Shown here in pieces: positions 58,832 through 64,000 of a stretch of DNA of 64,000 nt; position 1 is the first letter of the stretch, and every line of letters starts with the position of its first letter. The position numbers and the translations under genes were made by a program. This stretch comes from Xestospongia bergquistia. Its lineage: Eukaryota; Porifera; Demospongiae; Haplosclerida; Petrosiidae. Where the stretch lies: contig OZ014414.1 in the NCBI GenBank assembly GCA_963965975.1, forward strand, positions 6,609,501-6,673,500, read 5' to 3'. Under the pieces are notes generated by a model. That model saw only the letters and a list, made by a program, of their open reading frames with translations. It had not been told where the DNA came from and did not search any database.

Positions 58832-59529
58832 CTATAAATAAATACATGGATACATAAATGCATAGTATTGAGAACATCAACGTACTAGAAGCTTCTTACA
58901 TAAGTGACTTTAGAGCCGACAAAATCCATTTCTTGGACTGGTACAAAGACTTCAGCTAGACAAGTACTTTGACACTTAACGTAATCGTGGAGTCGTGGTA
59001 TTATTCACTAGAGAATACAGAAAGAATACGGATGTGCATCACGCACCAAGGGGCGGGGTCACAGTTGATATAGTAACACGGAGCATGAACAACGAATTCA
59101 CCTTCATGGAAGTTTTTGCTCGTGCATATTTTGAGGTTGAAAGCTTTGCTGCTCCTTCAAAGGAATTATTTTATTTTTCAGTGAATCCGGGCATTCATTT
59201 CTAGTCCAGAAAACTAAACAAATGTACTTTGTTTGGTCTATTAACATACAAGATTTTTGTGTTTATGGACTGTATTCATTAACTAATTCTGATATATACG
59301 AAACTTCTTTTTATATTGTGCTTAAATATAATATACTTTAGTTGTTATTATTACACTTTTTAAATACAATTCTCAACATCTAGCTGTAAGGCAGCACTTT
59401 ACTGATTGATGACACACCAAAACAAGTATTGTAATAAGATTATCAGGTGCTGTCACTACATCAAGCTGCTACAGTAGCATACTGGTGGTAGTATAAAACC
59501 ATAGAATTTGTGTTGTGATAGCACCTATA
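58832..59529. other. Intergenic sequence
   Basis: A short plus-strand frame at 58995-59204 has no recognisable motif. No other feature. Confidence 0.4.
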
Positions 59530-59565
59530 AACACATAATAATTAATTAATTAATTATTATGTGTT
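59530..59565. repeat. Perfect 36-bp AT-rich palindrome
   Basis: Arms aacacataataattaatt and the reverse complement, no spacer. It overlaps the left end of the inverted-repeat element at 59554. Confidence 0.9.
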
Positions 59566-59946
59566 AATGTATATTAATTATCCTTGCAGAATACCTCTAC
59601 AGTTAAAAGTATAATGAATTCAAGGACAAGGTTCTATGTACATTATAATGTACATAGAACCTTGTCCTTGTTTTGGTGAATTTATTATACTTTTATATGT
59701 GACTTTTAAGATAAATGAACAAAATTACTTGCAGCAAGTACTACCAAGGCATATCTCAGTTAATGAAATAAATTGAAGCTATTGTAAGACTTTAAATTAC
59801 TGATTGCCATGCCTACTAACAAACAAAATGTTTCAAACCTCCCTTGTCTGTACATCATAACAATCTTAAAATATTTTGACACTAATCATATTAGCAACTG
59901 TAGTGGTATTCTACAAGGATAATTAATATACATTAAGACATAATAA
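59554..59946. mobile_element. Nested inverted-repeat element (MITE-like)
   Basis: Outer arms 59554-59604 and 59896-59946 (51 bp each) are inverted copies with few mismatches (ttattatg, tgtatattaattatccttg). Inside, 59621-59670 is a perfect 50-bp palindrome (caaggacaaggttc...), with looser extension outward to aaaagtataat on both sides. No ORF. Confidence 0.7.
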
Positions 59947-60108
59947 GTCTTGACTTCATAAATTTGGAACAAAACACAACTATTCTCAGCAAACAGTATA
60001 ACCAGCTTTGTAATTATCTTGACCTTTAACAAAGTGCTTTTTTAAAGCAATGTAAACATCTATGTTAATCAGCAGTAAAGTACCCAACAAATGTAAATAC
60101 ATAGTCAG

Positions 60109-60850
60109 CTAATGTAAAGCTCAATAATATCCACTAAGTTCAATATCTTGAGTGGTAGTCTCATTAAGAGTCTTAATAAACCATGGTATCTTAGGATTAA
60201 TACAACATGCATATGGTCATTCTAATCCTCTACATTGATGACCATCCCATAATAGATCATTAAAGTATAAGATTGGATGTTGATCTTGTCCTATATGAAT
60301 TCCAGACTCACAATAATAATCAGTAATGTACCCACTCTGGTACATATGTATTATTACTGGATTATTCGTTATTTCCCACGGCCTCACGCACACCACAAAC
60401 ATAAGTCCAGATATGTTAACAAGGATTGCTGCCATAAGTAATGATAACCCCATCAACATATGTGTTACAGTTTTCAATGTTGGAAATGACATCTGAACTA
60501 TGCAAAGGTGGAAATCCATCTGGTGTACAAAGTTGACAGCCACTTATTTGACCACAGACTTCACTGTAATAATGCAATGAGCAGAGTAAACTATAGATGA
60601 AGACATAGGTCGATCACAAACTCCATGATCTATGTTGTTAAACAGTCGCAGTGTTAGTCCAGGAGGACAAGTAGCATTAGGTTCACTCATTTTGAGGTAG
60701 CCTACTCTCATCTAGCCTCTGTGGTCATCACAGTAACTACCTTCCATACCACACTAGATAGATACAAGAGAACAATTAGAACCTTCCATTGTGTGATAAC
60801 CTGATTTGGCTGAAACATTTTGTTTGAAGAGGTCTGAACAACTTAAAGGG
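60109..60850 (-). pseudogene. Fibrinogen-like secreted protein pseudogene, inverted copy
   Basis: It is homologous to the genes at 50036 and 54449 from about the GYYTI segment (here SAKSGYHTMEGSN) to the last codons (DIIELYI). Landmarks are GYLKMSEPNATCPPGLTL, GVCDRPMSSSIVYSA, NTYVDGV-like and YYCESGIHIGQDQHPILYF. Stops replace a Tyr before CDME-like text and the Trp of GGWMR. Frameshifts occur near 60540-60580 and a deletion near 60140 removes the segment before DIIEL. Confidence 0.75.
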
Positions 60851-63164
60851 ACTTTTAACAAGAGGAAGGAAATCGGTTGGGACAGAGAATAAATCTTACA
60901 ACATCGTTCTCTCTTGTTTTGTTCCATTGTTACTAGGAATATAACAGTATTGTTCATATACAAAGGAGATGGAGTTAGTAGTAGACCAGCCATTCTAGAT
61001 GACCCTTTGTAAGTACTGACCAAAGAAGAAAATCATAATATTTATCATTCACTTTACACTCAGTTCACAAGTGATAGTTATCACTTCATAAATTTGCCAG
61101 ATCTTTAATTAGTTTGTTCTAAATTTGGTTATACTTGCTGATTGTTTATTCTATATTTTATTGTAAATTCATATTATTATCAGCTCTGTCATATAAATAG
61201 ATTGTTGTCATTACTAAATGATTGTTATTTCAAACTGTTGTCTTTAATAAATTAAAGCTTAAAGTTGTTTGCAGAAGTAATATTGTTTACATTATTAATA
61301 ATAATAAATGCCTAATAAACTATCTTATATATATACACCCTATTTTAAATGCACAGCTCATACAAAAGCCATAAAGCTTGTGAAATTAGCAATATATAAA
61401 AAATAGATTATGGCATGTAATATACTATAATTGTATTAGGCACGTGTTGTCGTTGATGATCAAAGCAAATTATTTCCAACAAACATGTTTTCGATTGGGA
61501 ACAACATCAAACTAGCAATGCAAATCATTTTAGGTAATCTAATTATGTACGTTAATATATGTTTTCTTTATGAGAGCTTATTAACTATATTTTGAACATT
61601 CAATAAAGCAAAGAACAAACATTAACCAACTTTAAATTATTACAAAGTGTTAAATAACTACATAAAACGTGGCTCTACAGCCATTATAGATGTTATGTCA
61701 GTCTTGTCTTATCTCCAACAAGACATTCTATTACGCTATATTCTGGAGAATCAATACCATACCTAGGACACAATTTTAGTTTGTTGTGTCCACTGATATT
61801 AATGAAACTATAGCTATTTATGGCATTATAGTTGGAAGAGCCTGTATATAGTCTTGCAAAATGAGAGAAATGAGCACAGAATGTTACTTGAAAGTAAGAG
61901 TATAACCTTACTGCATATATTGTAATCGCTATTGTATTATCTCTCTGTCAAAGCAGAAATTTGTCTCCCTCTAGACAGGTTGTATTAAATTGATATTATA
62001 CAGTTGTAATTAGACATTATAAGGTTTAATTGTTTTAGTAATTATATAGATTGTGCATTTAATTTGAAAAACAACTTAAATATAGTTTATATACTAAGGT
62101 AAATGCCTTTATTGAATTAACTACCTTATCCCTTTGTCAGCTTAATAATTCTAATATAATACAAACTTGCAGGCAAGTGCGCTTTCAGCCTCCATTTTGG
62201 ATTTCCATCTATAAAAATTTATGTTTACTTTGACTTGCAGTCTTATCTGAGTAGCTCATAATTGCTATTGAAGATGAAGCTATATGTATCTTAGAGTAAC
62301 TGCATTACCAACTGAAGTTTGGAAGTTATACTTCATCGGAAAAGATTAGATGTGACAGATGATAGGATTGAAGTGGATGTGAGGATGATTGAAGAAAGTA
62401 TACTGCAAAAAAATAGTACTAAAAAGTATTATAATCCATTTTGCAGAGGAGGATTATTTTTGAGGTGCTACATAAGTGTTATTAGCTTACCTTTATACAA
62501 AAGCATTTGTTATTTTTACCAGTGGAAAAATAACATTTAGTTAATGGTGTGATTTTGAAAGTAACAATGCTGAAATGGCAGAAAGCCCATAGACTACAAT
62601 CCATAAACTGTAATCCCAATACTGTAAACTTTAAACATTTAGTTCTAAAGAGTTAACGTTAATCTAAGCTCCATTTCTGCCATTTCCACTATATTTCTGT
62701 CTTTCTACTGCTTCCTCATGATTATAGGGGTCTGAATAGTCTCATAAGAGAACTGGAATAAAGGTCTCACCATATGTTATAAATGGGGAGGGATATTATA
62801 ACTATGAACACCATTGTTTGTAAGTTTTTGTAAACAATAGTGATTAATAATATTAAAAAAAAGAATAAGTTTGAACTCTGTTTCCAGAACATACAATTAA
62901 TTTGAATATCAATCAAGGAACTGTTAGTCATGCATTTCACTGTCTCAATGAGACTAGTATCTCCAATTCGCAAGTTTTTATAAGCTAAGTTTCATTCATA
63001 AAAAATAAGTCAAACTGCTAGTTTCAAGCAAAATTGCTCTACTTTTATCGTCTACTATTTTTTAGGGGAAACATTGTTAGTAAAAGAGGAGAAAATTATG
63101 TGATGAGAAATTTAAACAGAAAATAAAAGTAAGCGAGAAGACAAATTAAGAATAAACTTACTAT
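60851..63164. other. AT-rich intergenic sequence
   Basis: Open stretches upstream of the pseudogene (to about 61023) may be its earlier exon but are unrecognisable. Nothing else supported. Confidence 0.4.
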
Positions 63165-63930
63165 TATATGAACACAAGTCTGTCTTTAATAACTTGATAA
63201 CTATCTAACTTCTTAAAATACTCTTCGTCTTGTTTTAATAAGTGTAGTTGCCTTATTGTAGTATTTTTATTAAGTGATGCACATATTGTTGTGATATCAT
63301 AATTGTTCAGTGAAGTATTGTTAAGATATAGTCTTTTCAGTGATGAAGTTGTTTGTATTAGATCTGCGATCTGCTATTGTACTGGTACTAACTTAAGTGA
63401 TCTGATGATTACCTCCGATGTTCAGTGTAGTCAACGTTTCATTTTTAGTAAGTTCTTCACAGATATATTGGACTTCATTATCAGTGATGTTACAGTTGTA
63501 GAGATGTAGATCTTTTAAAGTTGTATTACTTGATAACATAGTAGATAAGTGAGTCATATCTTCATCTGTGATGTCAGTAACATCATACAACACGAACTCT
63601 TTATGCATTTTATCATTAAAGAGACTATCACTGACTTGTTTGATACCACCAGTAAGTGAAGAGGACCACAGCACTAGTCTCTTTATTGTTTCAAGATTTT
63701 AGTATCTCTGATAATATGGATACACACTTACTGTCCAATGAAGTGTCCCATATATAAAGAGTCCTCGCTGTACACTTATTAAGATTGTTTATAATAACTG
63801 CAGTATTTTCAGGAGATGATGAGTTGAGATAAATACTCCATTCCTTTCCTGTTTGTTGTTCTTTTATTAATTTACTTATAACGTCTTCACTGTGTGTTAT
63901 ACTTGGTCTAGAGAGTGTAACAATTTAGTT
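63165..63930 (-). pseudogene. Leucine-rich-repeat protein, frameshifted 3' part
   Basis: From the right edge leftward: KLIKEQQTGKEWSIYLNSSS and RTLYIWDTSLDS; a frameshift near 63700; then SSLTGGIKQVSDSLF, DEDMTHLSTMLSSNTTLKDL, LHLYNCNITDNEVQYICEEL and LTKNETLTTLNIGGN; a second shift plus a TAG near 63395; then SSLKRLYLNNTSLNNYDITT and EEYFKKLDSYQVIKDRLVF to a stop near 63165. The ..L..L.L..N.ITD..........L..N.TL..L repeats are of the ribonuclease-inhibitor/NLR type. It may be the tail of an NLR-like immune gene; upstream domains are outside the window. Short introns at the breaks are an alternative to frameshifts. Confidence 0.6.
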
Positions 63931-64000
63931 GCTCCACTGAACACTTCCAGTGTCTCCTGTTATAAAACAGAGTTAGTATAATAGTAGAGTACACACATCA

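Overview
The window looks like nuclear DNA of an early-branching metazoan, most likely a demosponge (Amphimedon-like). This is inferred from strongly AT-rich DNA, small spliced exons, and a mix of ankyrin, leucine-rich-repeat, death-domain-like and fibrinogen-like secreted genes, many transposon-derived genes, and no bacterial operon features. I ran no database search.

Positions 1-23042 (minus strand) hold one partial ankyrin-repeat gene built as an extreme exon array. About 41 complete exons are each almost exactly one ankyrin repeat (99 bp, 33 codons, phase 0 at both ends). They alternate between an A-type and a B-type repeat and are separated by near-identical introns. The gene runs from high to low coordinates: an N-terminal-cap-like exon lies at 22950-23042 and the 3' end is off the left edge. 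Within it are half-deleted exons, deleted exons, splice-site mutations and two higher-order duplications of about 3.1 and 3.3 kb that copied those defects. A 3.58-kb DNA transposon with long terminal inverted repeats and a frameshifted transposase sits in one intron (3047-6624).

Positions 23.5-27.1 kb hold a non-LTR retrotransposon (Cys-rich finger, reverse transcriptase, restriction-like endonuclease) on the plus strand, interrupted by two in-frame stops. A short TTAA-bounded repeat follows. Positions 28.4-35.4 kb are mostly featureless AT-rich DNA with a minisatellite and two weak coding traces. At 35.4-38.2 kb is a decayed Ty1/copia element lacking most of its reverse transcriptase. It abuts the first of four members of a secreted fibrinogen-like family.

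Positions 38.5-49.4 kb are a graveyard of fragments: a fibrinogen-like pseudogene, a microsatellite, a coiled-coil ORF with a stop next to a perfect 60-bp palindrome, a hAT-like MITE, a death-domain-like pseudogene, an integrase-core pseudogene and a Tc1/IS630-type DDE transposase-like gene with an acidic tail.

Positions 50.0-57.5 kb hold the only two clearly intact genes: twin secreted glycoproteins of 394 residues on a ~3.1-kb tandem duplication. Positions 53.3-59 kb carry two minus-strand fragments of a SAMD3-like protein family and hairpin clusters. Positions 59.5-64 kb contain a nested inverted-repeat element, an inverted fibrinogen-like pseudogene and a frameshifted leucine-rich-repeat gene at the right edge. 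No rRNA, tRNA or CRISPR feature was seen.
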